Counted from the first letter of the stretch, positions 11,931 through 23,213 are shown. The stretch: 64,000 nt of DNA from Meriones unguiculatus (GCF_030254825.1 NC_083360.1:45510745-45574744); one strand, 5' to 3'. Notes: generated from the sequence alone by a model not told the origin. Program-made: numbers and translations.

Positions 11931-13092
11931 CTATTTCCTGTGTTTTCTTGAAAGAAGCTCATTTTTGGGGTTGTATTTTCCCTTCCAGTGTCTTCTGTAA
12001 TGCTGGATTTGTGTGTAGGTATTGTGAAATTTGTTTTTGGCATTGAATATCTTATTTTATCCGTCTATGAGGACTGATAGCTTTGCAGGGTATAGTAGCC
12101 TGGGCTGACATCTGTGTTCTCTTAGGGTCTGCATGATATCTGTCCAGGCCTTTCTGGCTTTCATTGTCTCTGTTGAAAAGTCAGCTGTGATTATAATGGT
12201 TTTGCCATTATATTACTTGGCCTTTTTCCCTTGCAGGTTTTAGTATTTTTTCTTTGTTCTGTATACTTACTGTTTTGATTATTATGTGGCGGGAGGATTT
12301 TCTTTTCTGGTCAAATTTGTTGGGTGTTCTGTAGGCCTCATGTATTCTTATTGGCTTCTCCTTTAAGTTGGGGAAATTTTCTTCAATGATTTTGTTGAAA
12401 ATATTTTCTGGGCCTTGGAGAAGGGAGTCTTTTTTTTCCTTTATACCTATTATTCTTAGGTTTTGTCCTTTCATATTGTCTTGTATTTCTTGGATGGTCT
12501 GTGTCAGGAATTTTTTGGATTTAACATTTTCTTTGACAAATACATTGATTTCTTCCATTGTATCTTCTACACCTGAGATTCTTTCTTCCATCTCTTGTAG
12601 TCTGCTGGTTATGCTTACCTCTGTAGTTCCTGTTTTCTTCCCTAGGTTCTTCCTCTCCATTATTTCCTCCATTTGTGTTTTCTTTAATTTTTCCAATTCT
12701 ATCTTCAGGTCTTGAGTTGTTTTGTTTACTTCCTTCACCTGTCTGATTGTACTTTCCTGTTTTTCTTTTAGTTCCTTCAACTCTGTTTTTTTTTTTATTT
12801 CATTCAGTGCTTTAAGCATTTCCTTTCTAAAGGCCATAAACTTTTTGGCTGCAGCTTCCTCTATTTCTTTACGGATGGCAATATCCTGTTTGAGTTTATC
12901 TTCCTCTATGTCTTTACATACCTTATTTGTTTCCTCTGTTATCATCTTCATGAGCATAGTTGTTAGGTCATCTTCTTGGATTTCAGTTATGCTGGGGTGT
13001 CCAGGGCTACTTGTCCCTTGGTAACTGGGTTCTGGAGATGCCATATTGCTCTGTCTTTTGTTGCTTGAGCTTTTACGCTGGCCTCTACCCAT
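11931..13092 (-). pseudogene. L1 ORF1 (RNA-binding chaperone), disrupted
   Basis: An open frame of 294 codons runs from ATG 13092 to a premature stop at 12208. The basic N terminus (MGRGQRKSSSNKRQ) is followed by a charged coiled coil (residues about 40-190, long EEI/KEL/EMEERI heptads) and the start of the RRM (about 205-290, including LRIIGI, NIFNKIIEENFPNLK and EAYRTPN). A 2-nt loss near 12225 moves the frame into a stop. The remaining C-terminal domain is still legible in the next frame (AWTDIMQTLREH-like), but has a further stop near 12065. The ancestral stop is TAG at 11931. ORF1p normally forms trimers that coat L1 RNA in the cytoplasm. Confidence 0.92.
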
Positions 13093-14308
13093 TGTGCTAT
13101 CTTAGGTGTTTGGGGTTATTTTCTGGTGGTTCCTGGGGATCCTGTGGTGGAGAGAATCCCCTTTGCAGAAAGCTGGTTTTTCCTGAAGGATGTCTTCTCA
13201 GCTTTTTGGGTATAGTCCCTGGATGGCTGGTGTTTTTTCAGGGGTTGCTGCTGCTCACCTCAGGGATAGAGACCTGAGTGGTAACTGTGGTCTTTGTTAG
13301 TCGAGAGGGTTCTCCTCTTACCCAGGGAAGTCCTGAGGACAGCTCCCCTGTTTCTGGGTTTCTTGCTCTAAATTTAATGATCAGCTGCTGTGACCCAGTT
13401 GGACATCTGGTGTGCAGCAACTGTTTGTGCCTGTGTCTGGAGCATAGCTGAGTGATGGAGGCTTGGCCCCACAGGTCTGATAGGCTTTTTCTAGGGAAGG
13501 ATTGGGTGATTTAAGTCAGTACAGTTTCCTTCCTTCCCTGTGGATTCTCTGGAGACAGGGACTCCCAATCTCTCTTTTTTTTTGCCCTGGTGCACACTGC
13601 TCAGTCTCCACCAGCTGCCTGGCGTGCAGAAACTGCCTGTGTCTGCTTTTCTGGCCTTTGGGAGCCTGGGCGTCTGCCTAAACTGGGTAATTTTCTCGAG
13701 ACCTTTTCGGGGTGGGGGTGTCGGCTGAATGCTCTGAGATCAGACCAGCCGTTTTTCTCCCTGTGTGTTTGCACTGGACAGTGAAACTCATTTGCTGGTG
13801 CCCTGGTGCCCACAGTTCTATCTCAGGGGGCAAATCAGGCATGCAGGCAGGCAGCGCTCTGTGCTCTGGCTCTGGCTCCAGGCTGGCTCCTGGGGTTCCC
13901 GTGGAACCCGAGTCTTTTCCAGGGGATGTCTGGGTGACCTAAGGTGGGTCCCAATCATTTCCTGCACCGTGAGGTTATCTCTCCACTGAAAATTCCAGTC
14001 TCTGATAGTGTGGTGTGCACGGTTTAGTCTGGGACCATGACCAGAGACACTGGTTTGTGGCTCTGGGCTGGGGCTGGGGCTGGCGGCCGGCAGCCAAGCA
14101 TCTGGTGGAACCGGGATCTCTTCTGCGGTTTAGCCGGGTGAGTTAAAAGCTGATTGAATCCCCCACCGTGGGGTATCCTCTCACCTGGGAAACACAATGA
14201 CTGTGTTTTATGGCCGCGAGTTCTGATTACTGGTCACTGTGCTGATCCTGCTGTGCTGATGGTCAGAATGAGAGTCCTCCTGGCTCCGCCATCTTGCCTC
14301 GCCTCTAC
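13093..14308 (-). promoter_or_regulatory. L1 5' UTR / internal promoter with degenerate monomers
   Basis: About 1.2 kb of GC- and CpG-bearing sequence (about 20 CpG between 13640 and 14308), the opposite of the CpG-poor surroundings. A diverged phrase (gtggaacc...tcttttcc...gggtgacctaag) recurs, with its gggtga/gggtaa core at about 13505, 13687, 13931 and 14138 (plus-strand positions), spacings of about 180, 245 and 207 bp. This suggests three to four decayed tandem monomers like those of mouse L1 promoters. The element's 5' edge carries a YY1-type motif. Promoter activity is inferred from the family, not shown. Confidence 0.65.
14286..14296 (-). promoter_or_regulatory. YY1-type site at the L1 5' end
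   Basis: On the L1 sense strand the sequence is CAAGATGGCGG, nucleotides 13-23 of the element as bounded by its TSD. This is the YY1 consensus, and its position is nearly that of the YY1 site that sets the start point in human L1 RNA. Its position next to an intact TSD supports a true full-length 5' end. Confidence 0.75.
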
Positions 14309-14322
14309 CACATATTCTTCTT
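14309..14322. repeat. target site duplication of the full-length L1, right copy
   Basis: Identical 14-mer to 7126-7139. It directly abuts the L1 5' end. Two further upstream bases (TA) also match the left side, with one mismatch between them and the 14-mer. Confidence 0.9.
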
Positions 14323-14499
14323 ATCCTGATAAGTTTCCTTTGTATGGCCTCATAGAGTCAGCTTCTAGTCCTTTGTCCCACCTAGAAATTCAAATAATAT
14401 GTCTCAAATGCCTATTCATGCATATGTGGTCTACTTAGAGTGGTGCCAATTGTCAGTCTTGAGGTGACAGTGATGCACTCTGCAACCACAATAGCCTTC

Positions 14500-14575
14500 C
14501 CAAGTGTTCTCTCTTTTTTTCTCTCCCTCTCTCCCCCTCTTCTCTCCTTCTCCCTTTCCTTCTCTCTCTCGAAAT
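14500..14575. repeat. CT-rich polypyrimidine tract
   Basis: An imperfect (CT)n/(CCCT)n stretch about 75 bp long. The complement is polypurine, with H-DNA potential but nothing more specific. Confidence 0.85.
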
Positions 14576-14699
14576 CCAATACTATACCAACAGAGTAAAA
14601 ATACTAGGCTTTGGTTGTTTTGTCTCTTTCAAATGTTCTGGGATTATCTTAGCTTTAGATATCTGCTTATCTTGTAAAACCTAAACCAGGGTAATAAAA

Positions 14700-14795
14700 T
14701 AGGGAACTAATACATACTCATGGAGCACACATATACTCTCAGGCAAAACACATACATAAAATAAAATAAATAAAATACTTTAAAAAGGGGGGGGG
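14700..14795 (+). mobile_element. 3' end of a B2/B3-type SINE, then a G9 run
   Basis: The phrase ctcaggcaaaacacatacat followed by AAAATAAAATAAATAAAAT is the 3' end of a B2-superfamily SINE. Its head is missing. A run of nine G closes it at 14787-14795. Confidence 0.55.
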
Positions 14796-14799
14796 ACTA

Positions 14800-17700
14800 A
14801 CATCCAGGACTTGTCTCACTTTTTAAAGCAATAGTTTTAATAAATTTTTCAAAAGTATGAAATAAATGAGCAAATATATTTTGCTGTTTTATAAAGAAAA
14901 ATTTTCATTCTTTGTGGCTAGCTATAAATGAAATAACCTCTCAGACAAAGAAAAGATGCTGTGGCTGAAGAGCTGGTCAGTTGGACTGGGTGGGTATCTT
15001 CTGGGAATGATGTTCATGTGTTTCTCACTTTGCAGATAGCAGGGTGTGCTTTATGGCTGCATTCAAATGGAAGATTTTGGGGTCACGCTTAACAAAAGCC
15101 TGTACTTTAACATTTTTATTCCACAACATCTTTTTAAGAGTATGGATTTAGCAAATGTTAATTTAAGGTTAAAGAATAGCAAGGAGAAGGCATGTTTACC
15201 TAATCATTTAAACTTTAAGCTATGACAGGGACACACAGATTCTCATAGAAAAGCCGTATTTGATCTGTTTGATACTTTGCATCGCTATGAATAAATTTAC
15301 CTTGATCCTTTGTGAAATGGATGAACAACTTTTTGAAATAATAGGATTTACATAATATAGGAGTCTTATTCTATGGAACTAGAGAGATGATCAAGTTTTT
15401 AAAAATAATCCCCAATAGCACATCTTTAGAAGGGCTCTACTATCTACTGATATGCTTGATTCAGGAGTAGATATAGTTTTTCTTGGTTTTGAAGCTTTAA
15501 CTTTCACCTTATCAATCATTTCAAAAATTTCAGAAAATTTATAACTGAAATTGAAAAAAAAAATCAGAGTTGACCTAGGAGCAAAGAACAACTGAAACCA
15601 AGCCCTATTATTAGCATGTACAGCTGTTTCTCATCTCAGAAAATGCCTTGGTGACCAAGGCTTTGCACTTCTCCCAAACGATAGTAGACAACTTGAGAGG
15701 TTTCCCATGTAGCCTAATAGTTCATGGAAAACTTTTAACAAGCACTGAATCTTCTTATTTTGGCTCTCCAAAGAGATGCTGGGCTTCTAGGATGAGTGTT
15801 TAATTTGGCTCAGTTGATTACTATTTGGGTTACTTTTAGAACTATCTAGTTAGAGCCACAAAAGACACATTTTTCTTCTGGGAAATACAATGGCTTTATG
15901 TATTTGTATTATTTTGGTGGGCTGGACTAGTGAGTTCAAGACACAAGATTTTAAACACAGAAACATGTGCTTTTTGTTGAAATCCCATATAGGAAGTATA
16001 AACATTTCCTTCCCTTCAAGCGCTATTTATGTACTTGAACAGAAACATGATTGATCACACACAAGCTGGGAGGTGATGATACACTTATGTGAGACCCATA
16101 CTGAGTAACTCACATAAAGAAATATCCTATCACACAACTATTGAGAGTGACTTCATCAGACTGTTCTTTCTCCTCCAAGGAAAAATATATCTTTTAATAA
16201 CTGAATAATTCACATATTTTGATTTTTCAGACTAGATTATGATGTGAAGTTACTGCAGCAGTACAGGAAATCAAGTTTGATTTTGTAATACAGTCAAATG
16301 AGTACTTTAGAGTGCCATGTCTGCGATCAATAAGGAAGCTGTAACTACATTTACTGCCAGATGATGATATTGATGTAAAAACATAATGGTTGAAATTATA
16401 AAATCAATTTCATAATTTAATCAGAAATGTTTATTGATACTGTTAAAGTTGAATTCAATAGCTTCTAGTATGTAGTTAATTTCCTACCTGTCAGAAAAAT
16501 GTATTGAAATGCTCTTTCTTGAAAATGGAGTTAATTCAGTAGAGAAAGCAGAAAACTTTCATACTAGGAGAAAGAAACAAAAATGTTCTTCAGTTCTTTT
16601 TGGAGGCAAATACTAGATTCATACACACATATGCATATATGTATGTATGTACGTATGTATGTATGTATGTATATGCATGCCCTCTGGCCCCAAATTGTTG
16701 GAATATCTGCCCCTGCAATGGCTGAAGAGAGAGCTTTGTGCTCATTGTAATACTACAGAGATGAGCAAGCAACAAAGGTGTAGAGATGTGTGTATGCTGA
16801 GTAAGTGTTTGTAGAATGATATTTAGTTTAAAAAAGAATATAAATATTAAGCTCTAAGGGCTGGAATCTCTGATGCTTTTATCCTTCCACAAGCTATGGG
16901 TTTTGATCTGTTTTTCACGTTATGTTGAAGTTATCTTATTTGAAGCAGAAGTTACTCAAGAGAATGTCTAGGTGTGACTGCTATGTTTGCTTTTGTGAAT
17001 TGTGAGAGTCTGTCCTGTTTACAGGAGATAAAGACCAAATTTTATAGCTTAGCAATTAATAGGATGTCTGTGTGTTCTGGAAAATAACAATATTTAAATT
17101 TTGTGTGTTTATTCAGAAATTATTAATTTCCCTATTGTATAGTAAATGAAGTGACATTTTCTTATAACAGCAGGCAAAGGATTTCACCAGCTGGCTAAAC
17201 TATTTTCTGGGTCATTTGCTTGCTATCCTATTGTACCCCTCTATTTTGGAAGTCAAACTTGCATTTCAACTGCCCTTCAAATGGTTCATGCTCTTTGTTT
17301 TTCCACCATATAATTCTCCATTATATTACCAACCTGGCACTTTTAGCTTTGACTCATGTCATATTCTGCCTTTCACTTGCATGTTCTTTTTGGCTTGTTT
17401 TGTTTCTCATACGAAACTACTTGATCCGCAAAGGCTGTTACTGGGCCAACTATTCCCCAGAACATTAAGCAGTTAGAAAACTGTGCATCACATCATAGCT
17501 ATTCAGTGTCTGATCAAGTGAATGTTTCAAAAATTGCGAAGATTAAGGATCTGGATGCGTAATTTGGAATGCAGACATGTTGGACTTTTAGGTATGTTCC
17601 TTTTAACTAAATATTAAGTGGAATCACAGGATTTCTGGAAATGTTCTCATTGTACAAGAGGAGTCAAAGTTCAAATAATTCTCAGTAGCATAGACATTGT

Positions 17701-18007
17701 TGAATTCTTGGCCACTTGACATATGCTTACTTCTCTTTTTACTGTACCATCAGGTTTCCTAAAAAAATAATTTATATCTGGTAAGGATAGGAAATAGGAG
17801 TCAAGTTGCTTTAAAAAACGAACAAAGTCCTTTGAGAAGAAGGGAATGCTCCAAAAGTATTGAGAATTGATGTCAGAATACATGAAGGTTTTATTTAAGT
17901 CTCTAAGCACTAATTTTTAGAACTCTGGATATAAATCTCCTTCTTAAAATAAAATAAGTGACTTCAGCATTTAACTACTTGAAATGATACAGTGATTACA
18001 GCTAGAA
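14800..18007. other. unassigned sequence without a gene
   Basis: About 3.2 kb of AT-rich, unique-looking DNA. Frames are under 90 codons and the longest, near 17216-17476, has no recognisable domain. The only repeat seen is the TATG/TACG microsatellite at 16631-16676. Confidence 0.5.
16631..16676. repeat. (TATG)n microsatellite
   Basis: About ten TATG units with one TACG variant, flanked by TATGCATA on both sides. Confidence 0.9.
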
Positions 18008-18110
18008 ATGGAGTTTCAGATGTGGATTCTACCTTTAAACCTAAGTGGGTTTTGCTTTCACAACCTCCTCACCTTTCAGTTGGGTTGATCAGTGACCTCC
18101 CTAGCCATAT
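18008..18110 (+). repeat. 103-bp direct repeat, putative source copy
   Basis: Identical in all 103 positions and in the same direction as 18844-18946, offset exactly 836 bp. Here it lies in ordinary non-repetitive sequence, so this is probably the donor. It begins atggagtttcag and ends ctagccatat. Confidence 0.95.
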
Positions 18111-18814
18111 CCTATGTTCTGACATTTGTCATTACTGCTGTTTTGATTTACATCTAATGTCAAATGCTCACACTAAGTATTTAAGTCCAAGTTTCTTTGT
18201 ATCAACTGTATTTATAAGAGAACAATGATTTGTAAGGATATAAATAACCTTGTGTAAGAAAATATAAGCATCCATCTAAAGCCAGTATGAATCTACCTAT
18301 GGAACCCAGATGACTGAAAAGATAAATCCTTCTTTCTCCCTAGCTTTTTGATATGTGTCTGTAAAAGCAAATGTCTAATCACATGATGACCAAATATGAC
18401 ACTGATTCACACATGTAATATTGTGCAAGAAACAAAGATTGTCACAACACATTTGGTGATAAATCTATTAGTCATTTAATGATTATCATGTGTTAGACTT
18501 GTGATAAGAGCATTAAGTATAACATTTAATCATTATGATAACTGTACAGTATATGTATATTATAATACCACGAAGGTAAACTTTACAGAGTACTATTTGA
18601 AAATAAAGATACTTGAATTTAATTCTCATTTCTTATGGTTATTAACAATGAGGTCTTCAATTACTTTATCATTCTAAACTTCAGTTTGTATATTAGTTTC
18701 TTGTCACAAAAGGTTAGAGCCAAGTCCCAAACTCATGTAAAGATGGAAGGAGAAAACTAATTCAGAAAGTTGATCTTTGACCTCTATACTCAGGCCTGTG
18801 CTTATGTGCTTTCT

Positions 18815-18939
18815 CATATATATATATGAGTATATATATATATATGGAGTTTCAGATGTGGATTCTACCTTTAAACCTAAGTGGGTTTTGCTTTCACAAC
18901 CTCCTCACCTTTCAGTTGGGTTGATCAGTGACCTCCCTA

Positions 18940-18991
<52 letters not shown>

Positions 18992-19023
18992 GATAGATAG
19001 ATATAGATATAGATATATAGATA
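18815..19023. repeat. TA/GATA microsatellite interrupted by a copied segment
   Basis: TA units at 18815-18845 and 18941-18984, then mixed TATA/GATA units to 19023. The run is split by the 103-bp segment at 18844-18946. Confidence 0.93.
18844..18946 (+). repeat. 103-bp direct repeat, copy inside TA microsatellite
   Basis: A perfect copy of 18008-18110 with (TA)n on both sides. Its first bases (at) and last bases (atat) match the microsatellite, as microhomology would. It is not a mobile element: it has no poly(A), no TSD and no terminal repeats. Confidence 0.93.
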
Positions 19024-20522
19024 TCTTCCTCTTACCAAAATAATAAATACTTTTTCAAAATAGAAAAATAAAAATCATGGCACATATCTCATAGAATTAT
19101 TGTGCTAAAATAGAGAATGCTTAGAGAGTGCTTAGCAAAATTTTTACTACAAACAGACAAAGCAGAATTTAAGTTTGTTAAATAACTTTCTTTAGTTCAT
19201 AGAGCAAGTAAACTTGAGAATGCTAAGTCAAACCCACATTTCTTCAAATTTCAGTGTCTGTTGGAATATTGCAAGGGCTTATGGTGCTACTAGGACAGGA
19301 TAGGATAAATTATAATAGAAATGAAAGAAAATGTGTATGATATATGTTAAGAAGAGAAGACCGCTGATGTGCTATAACAAAAGGGACCATAATGGGTGCA
19401 TTATCCCAGGTTGTGAGCTTACAGAAATGGAAAAAGATCTTCTGTGCTTGGAATGAAATCCAGGTAGGAAATCTGCTGCCATCCCAGCTACTTAGCAGTA
19501 TCTAGACTACTTGAGAGTCTAGAATCTTTAGAGGCAAAAGTGTTCTCACCAGTACTGCCTCAGCTATATCTAGACTATATGGGAGGCTATACACTCTGGA
19601 GAGAGGAATTATCTCACCCATGCTGCCACTTGGCTCTCGAAAACACTTAGCAGCAGCTGTAGTATGACATCCGAAGCAATAAAAACCAGCAATGCATTGC
19701 CTCTACTCCACATTCCTAAGCTTCCATCACTTTCTCCAACGGTACAATATAACAAGGAGCTATGTGGCAAAAATGTCTGAAAAATGTATTTTGTAGCCAT
19801 ATGTACCAGAAACCCAGGGTGCACACAGATGATGAGGTCAATAGAAAAAGAAACAACAAGGAAGATGCTATGAAAGTTAGAACTTTAAGGAATGGGGAAT
19901 GGTTTCCTGTGTGGGTAGCACATTGGTAACACATTTTACAGAAAGGTAAATGCTTCTGCTCTCAGAAATCCATTCAAACAGAATGCGTTATTGGTTGGAA
20001 TAAACCTATAAAGGTTAATTAGATTTCATTTTCTATGACCTCATCTTAGCATAACAGAGAAGCTTGCTGATTGAAAGAAAGTATATAAATGCACAAACAC
20101 AGCAAAGGAGCTCTTACACATCACTACTGCATAGTAGAATTGCATTTTCTCTTCTCTGCAGAACTTTAATAACTGAGAAGACTGTAATGATAAAGGTTGG
20201 TGGGTAATCAACTATAATTCTGTTGTTCCTTTGTACATAGAGCATCCCTAGAAAGCAGAATACTAATGTTTTGGCATGACCTTTCTCAAGAAACCACAAT
20301 GTGTCTTAATGTGTGGTAAGCCCTCAACTGAATTTGCCTTTCAGAAAGGATGGGGCCTCCTAATTCCGTTTAGAGTGTTCCTTTCTCTCTGCGTTAACTT
20401 CCAACTTTACTTATATTCTCCCTCTTTTTTTTTCTGTTCATCCAGTTAAAGTTGAAAGCACCTACTGTGAGATGCTCAGTTCTAAAAGGGCTGTCATAAA
20501 GCAATGCACCTAGTGAAATGCC
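19024..20522. other. unassigned sequence without a gene
   Basis: AT-rich. No SINE or L1 recognised and no frame above 75 codons. Nothing to report. Confidence 0.5.
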
Positions 20523-20806
20523 CTCATAGACTCGTGTGTTTGAGCACTTGGTGGTATTGTTTGGAGAGTTTGTTAAACCTTTTTGGAAAAGAACCTAGCT
20601 GCAGGAAGTGGGTCACTGGGAGACAAGCCTAGAGGGTTGGACCACTGCCTGTGCTTTAGGCTCCCCTTTCCTGAACAGATGGAGGTATGGCTAACCCACT
20701 TCACACATCCTCACCATTCTCATGCCTTCCCCAGTGTGAAACTGTGGAAATGAATCTGTCTTAAGTCGCTTCTTGTCAGGTCGCTATGACAAGTAACTAA
20801 TACACT
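20523..20806 (+). mobile_element. old rodent dispersed repeat, possibly URR1-type hAT
   Basis: The order of phrases fits a very common non-autonomous rodent repeat: ggtggtattgtttggagag, ggaagtgggtcactgggag, then gtgtgaaactgtggaaatga, ttaagtcgcttcttgtcagg and a terminal agtaactaatacac. I think of the URR1-type hAT group, but MaLR-like families share the ending, so the name is tentative. Confidence 0.4.
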
Positions 20807-20966
20807 GATCGATTTTTGAGTAGTTTTGTCTAGAGAAACAATTGTCCTTCCCCTTTAAACAGCACGTTACATGATAACTAATGCTATTTTGCACTGCCTG
20901 CATTCTGAACTATTTTTTAAAATTGATGTTTTCAGTGTTAGCTGTGAAGCTCTATAACAGACTATA

Positions 20967-21128
20967 TAGCAGAAGGTGTCTACATAGCAGAAGGTGTCTA
21001 CACAGCAGAAGGTGTCTACACAGCAGAAGGCGTCTACACAGCAGAAGGCATCTACACAGCAGAAGGCGTCTACACAGCAGAAGGCGTCTACACAGCAGAA
21101 GGCGTCTACACAGCAGAAGGTGTCCTCA
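20967..21128. repeat. 18-bp minisatellite, nine units
   Basis: Nine tandem 18-bp units with consensus cagcagaaggcgtctaca. The first two begin tagc, units differ at the ggY/gYg positions, and the last is degenerate. Because 18 is divisible by 3, the array adds no stops in several frames. It yields a 129-codon minus frame (20867-21256) made of Cys-Cys-Val-Asp-Ala-Phe repeats and a plus frame of Arg-Arg-Cys-Leu-His-Ser repeats. Neither shows other signs of being a gene. Confidence 0.95.
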
Positions 21129-21541
21129 AATTGGTAATGTTCACTTAGATATAGTGGTAAGTTGACATCTTCATTGACATTAAGGAACGCGATAATAATG
21201 AACACTTCATTAAGCGTTTGGCACAGCACAATGAGAAACAAGTTAGTTTTTAACATCTGTCTACTTTCCGGAATTGTTTTCCTTAATCCCCAGGAACGTG
21301 AAGCTTACTGACTTCAGTAACCATGATGGAGGCACAGCTCATGTTGCTACATGCAACATCCAGAAGAGTTCTCAGCTAGGGATATAGAGTCAAGCACAGC
21401 AGGGCCCCCGCTTCAAAGAGCAGAATTTCAGGATAAGCCAACATGCAATAAAACTGGAGATTATTAAGATATTTTTATAGGAAATTACTTATTATATAAC
21501 CACATGTTTGATTTTTAGTGATTAATATTTTTTCTTTCTAA

Positions 21542-21543
<2 letters not shown>
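21129..21543. other. unassigned sequence
   Basis: No recognised repeat or gene between the minisatellite and the GT microsatellite. Confidence 0.5.

Positions 21544-21580
<37 letters not shown>
21544..21580. repeat. (GT)n microsatellite
   Basis: About 18 GT units. It abuts the 3' (CA-rich) end of the minus-strand SINE that follows, so it probably grew from that tail. Confidence 0.95.
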
Positions 21581-21583
<3 letters not shown>

Positions 21584-21800
21584 TTGAATGAATGTGCATG
21601 TGTTGATGTATGTTGTATCTGCATGTGTTTTTATGGACCACATGTGCGCAGTGCCTGGGAAGGCCAGAAGAGGGCATCAGATCCCTTGAAAATGAAGTTA
21701 CAAATGGTTGTAAATGGCCATGTTGGGGCGCTGGATACTGAACCCATGTCTCCTGCAGGAACAACAAGTGGTCTTAACCACTGAAGCATCCCTTCAGCCT
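21581..21800 (-). mobile_element. B3/B2-type SINE
   Basis: On the minus strand: gctgaagggatgcttcagtg head, catgggttcagtatccagc B-box region, ttgtaac..., then gggatctgatgccctcttct and a long CA-rich tail. Confidence 0.75.
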
Positions 21801-21814
21801 CTTGCTTAAAGTTT

Positions 21815-21975
21815 TTAATTTTTTGTATAGTCTAGATATTATTTTTTTGCAAATGTATACTCTTTTCCCACAATCTGTAGGTTTTTATTTGATTCAATTA
21901 GTGCATTCTTTTAGTTGTGCTGAGCTTTTTTTTTATTTTATGAGGTTTTATTTATCAATTCCTATGATCATGAAC
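21815..21975 (-). mobile_element. ancient L1 ORF2 fragment
   Basis: Plus-strand phrases tctagatatta, ttcccacaatctgtagg, agtgcattctttt and tttatgaggttttatttatcaatt follow, in order, the antisense of the L1 ORF2 C-terminal region. Compare 8695-8835 in the full-length copy. Strongly diverged. Confidence 0.55.
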
Positions 21976-22137
21976 AAAAATTTTACTGATCTTCCGCTCT
22001 TTATTCTTTATTTTTTATTTTTATTTTTAAAACTATTCACAGGGTGAAAATAGCTCTGAGAATATGAACCTTTTACCCCTGTGTGTTGTCTGAGTCTTGC
22101 CTTACTTAGAAACCTCATATCTCTGTTATTACTGATT

Positions 22138-22250
22138 TTTTTTTTTTAGATAGGGACTCATGTTGCCAACACTGGCACCAAATTTACTGTGAACTCCTGA
22201 TTCTCCTGCTTCTACTGCTAACTACAGCTGAGCACAACTGCAATGGATAG
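22138..22250 (-). mobile_element. old B1-family (7SL-derived) fragment
   Basis: A T-run followed by atagggactcatgttgcc, gtgaactcctgattctcctgc and ctacagctgagcacaac, the antisense of a diverged B1/PB1 monomer. Confidence 0.5.
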
Positions 22251-23198
22251 TCTTTATTTTCTTTGAAGATTTTCCTGAGTATCCCAACTCAGAGCGATCC
22301 TTCAAACCTTTTAGAGGAGAAGCTTAAAAAGAGACCCTGGGTTTTATGTCAGCACAGTGAAGATGGAGCAGGGAAGGTTCTCCTGCCCCTATTTAACCTT
22401 TGTACACCATAGGGATCAGACCTAGGCTTTGTGTGTGCTCAACAACCCTCTTCCACTTAGGTATGCCCGTGTCTATCCAGGAAAGCAGTGGTGATATTGA
22501 AAACTTAGCAGGAGCCCAGAGAGATTCAATTGTTCTATTAATTGTTGTCAAACTTTCTTTCCTATTCATACAGAGGATACTGGTTCTTGAAGATGTTAAA
22601 TAATTTGCCCAAATCCATACAAGTGAGTTAAATATTTCAAAGTTGAACCCATGTCTCTTTAAGTTTTGCTGTCTGAGAGAATTTTGCAGGGACCTATAGA
22701 CTGTTGAAGGATGAACGGGTCTTCTTGATTCATTATCCCTTGCCACATTTTTACTTACAAGCTTCCGCCTAGCCTCTCTTATAGCCGTAGGTCACTTGGT
22801 TCATAGCCAGGATGTGAATGCTCAAAACTCCCAATGAGCCTTCCATAAATCCTAGATGCTATATAAATGAAATTCATTCACAGTGATGAAGACACATCCT
22901 AACTGTGCTCACCAACCTCTGTCAAGGCATTCTTAGCACATTCCTGGGCTCCAATGAACCCACTGGAACCATGGGTCAGGTTCTGAAGTGCAAGCAGATT
23001 CCTGTCTTCTAAAATCTCTGCTCTCTTGTTTTCCAGTTTTCTGAGTGTATGAAGAGAGTTCTCTGAAGAAAATTTTTACCAGGTATGGCTTATTTCCCTG
23101 AGCAAAGATAGCTGATCTATTCCAGTAAGAAATTAACTGTGGTTAGGTCAAGAAGCTGAGATATCACCATCATCACAACACTGGCAGCCTAATTATTT
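22251..23198. other. unassigned sequence without a gene
   Basis: The longest frame (22393-22746 minus, 117 codons) has no domain or family I know. No repeats recognised. Confidence 0.45.
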
Positions 23199-23213
23199 AA
23201 CCAAGGCAAACTT
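23199..23213. repeat. TSD of twin-primed L1, left copy
   Basis: aaccaaggcaaactt, matching 25397-25411 (aaccaaggcatactt) at 14 of 15 positions. It is followed by the poly(T) of the L1 tail. Confidence 0.85.

Larger units (their letters stand above)
7140..14308 (-). mobile_element. L1: full-length, inactive LINE-1 with 3' transduction
   Basis: A complete minus-strand L1 of about 7.2 kb. In L1 order it holds a 5' UTR (14308-13093), ORF1 (13092-11931), a spacer of about 46 nt, ORF2 (11884-8047), a 3' UTR (8046-7256), an A-rich tail (7255-7220), about 70 nt of non-L1 sequence and a second A tail (7148-7140). Identical 14-bp TSDs at 7126-7139 and 14309-14322 show that the whole block was inserted in one event. 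The insertion site in L1 sense reads GAT/AAGAA, close to the usual endonuclease preference. Both ORFs carry several stops and frameshifts, so it cannot move. L1 copies itself by target-primed reverse transcription from its own RNA. Confidence 0.93.

Noticed and set aside
10995..14438. Numerous plus-strand frames of 60-115 codons opposite the full-length L1
   Set aside because: They are antisense shadows of ORF1, ORF2 and the 5' UTR. Their hydrophobic Phe/Leu/Ser composition comes from A-rich L1 coding DNA read backwards.
20967..21128. Minisatellite as a CRISPR array
   Set aside because: Units are contiguous 18-mers with no spacers, and the sequence is a vertebrate genome.
20867..21256. 129-codon Cys-rich minus frame as a secreted Cys-rich peptide gene
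   Set aside because: The frame consists almost wholly of the 18-bp minisatellite, and its length follows from a unit divisible by three. There is no signal peptide or flanking gene structure.
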